The notes under the pieces: generated by a model
What the model saw: only the letters and a program-made list of their open reading frames with translations
Told to the model about the DNA's origin: nothing
Databases searched by the model: none
In this document: piece after piece, positions 5,169-5,340 of the stretch
Layout: each line of letters starts with the position of its first letter
How positions within the stretch are numbered: the stretch's first letter is position 1
Position numbers and translations under genes: made by a program
Assembly (NCBI GenBank): GCA_013213915.1
Contig: JABSRK010000264.1
Location: 1 to 5,340 of the forward strand
Source of the DNA: Planctomycetota bacterium
GTDB taxonomy: Bacteria > Planctomycetota > GCA-002687715
Length of the DNA stretch: 5,340 nt
Direction of reading: 5' to 3'

Positions 5169-5340
5169 ACATTCGGAAGACGGGCCAACCCGAATCCGCG
5201 ACCGGCGCATTCAACGCCGCGGACATGGCCATGGCGACCACGTCCCGGGTCTGCCCCGGGGTCACGATGCCGTCATCCCACAACCTTGCCGTGGCGTAAT
5301 ACGGGTGGCCCTGCGCCTCGTAGCTGTCCCGCACGGGTTG
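5167..5340 (-). CDS. liuB: 3-methylcrotonyl-CoA carboxylase carboxyltransferase (beta) subunit, C-terminal fragment
   Basis: These are the last 57 residues of a biotin-dependent carboxyltransferase that enters from the right edge. The enzyme moves the carboxyl group from biotin to 3-methylcrotonyl-CoA to form 3-methylglutaconyl-CoA. The fragment reads YEAQGHPYYATARLWDDG followed by IVTPGQTRDVVAMAMSAALN and a terminal VFRM. This matches the conserved end of methylcrotonyl-CoA carboxylase beta chains (HPYYxTARLWDDGxIxPxxTR). It ends in TAG 9 bp before the liuC start and is evidently cotranscribed with it. The fragment was read by hand from the minus strand and is too short to show the carboxyltransferase core. 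The related acyl-CoA carboxylase beta chains of propionyl-CoA type end differently, which favours the methylcrotonyl type. Confidence 0.88.
   Translation of the reverse strand, partial: QPVRDSYEAQGHPYYATARLWDDGIVTPGQTRDVVAMAMSAALNAPVADSGWPVFRM

Noticed and set aside
1..5340. A novel defence, mobile or otherwise undescribed system
   Set aside because: All coding sequence is explained by nrdJ, a PduO-type adenosyltransferase and a leucine degradation operon. I saw no transposase, integrase, repeat array, toxin-antitoxin pair or unexplained gene.

Overview
The window is a high-GC bacterial chromosome segment with two unrelated metabolic neighbourhoods facing each other. All genes are recognisable housekeeping or catabolic families. 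I see no mobile element, tRNA, rRNA, CRISPR array or defence system. GC-rich codon use, non-ATG starts and the NrdJ type fit a high-GC bacterium such as a myxobacterium, other proteobacterium or actinobacterium. Five kilobases do not let me choose among these.

Left region (1-1346), cobalamin-dependent DNA precursor synthesis. The left edge holds the first 95 residues of an adenosylcobalamin-dependent class II ribonucleotide reductase (nrdJ, minus strand). A 487-bp intergenic region separates it from a divergent PduO-type ATP:cob(I)alamin adenosyltransferase (plus strand), the enzyme that makes the cofactor NrdJ needs. The spacer holds a good sigma-70-type promoter reading toward nrdJ (TTGACA, 16 bp, TATGAT). 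Just downstream of its -10 lies a perfect 14-bp palindrome resembling an NrdR box, with a repeated half-site 31 bp further on. The nrdJ leader would be about 245 nt and contains two mutually exclusive short hairpins. I found no cobalamin riboswitch signature.

Right region (1391-5340), leucine/isovalerate degradation on the minus strand. In transcription order the genes are: the C-terminal end of the methylcrotonyl-CoA carboxylase carboxyltransferase (liuB); 3-methylglutaconyl-CoA hydratase (liuC); a biotin carboxylase (liuD N-terminal part); a separate biotin-carrier protein (liuD C-terminal part); and 3-hydroxymethylglutaryl-CoA lyase (liuE). Together they carboxylate 3-methylcrotonyl-CoA, hydrate the product to HMG-CoA and cleave it to acetoacetate and acetyl-CoA. 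Isovaleryl-CoA dehydrogenase (liuA) and a regulator would be expected beyond the right edge.

The operon is compact, with 4-bp overlaps and SD motifs buried in upstream genes. Its main oddity is that the usually fused methylcrotonyl-CoA carboxylase alpha chain is split in two at a GTGA overlap with its own Shine-Dalgarno motif. The adenosyltransferase and liuE converge on a 44-bp gap with only a weak hairpin.
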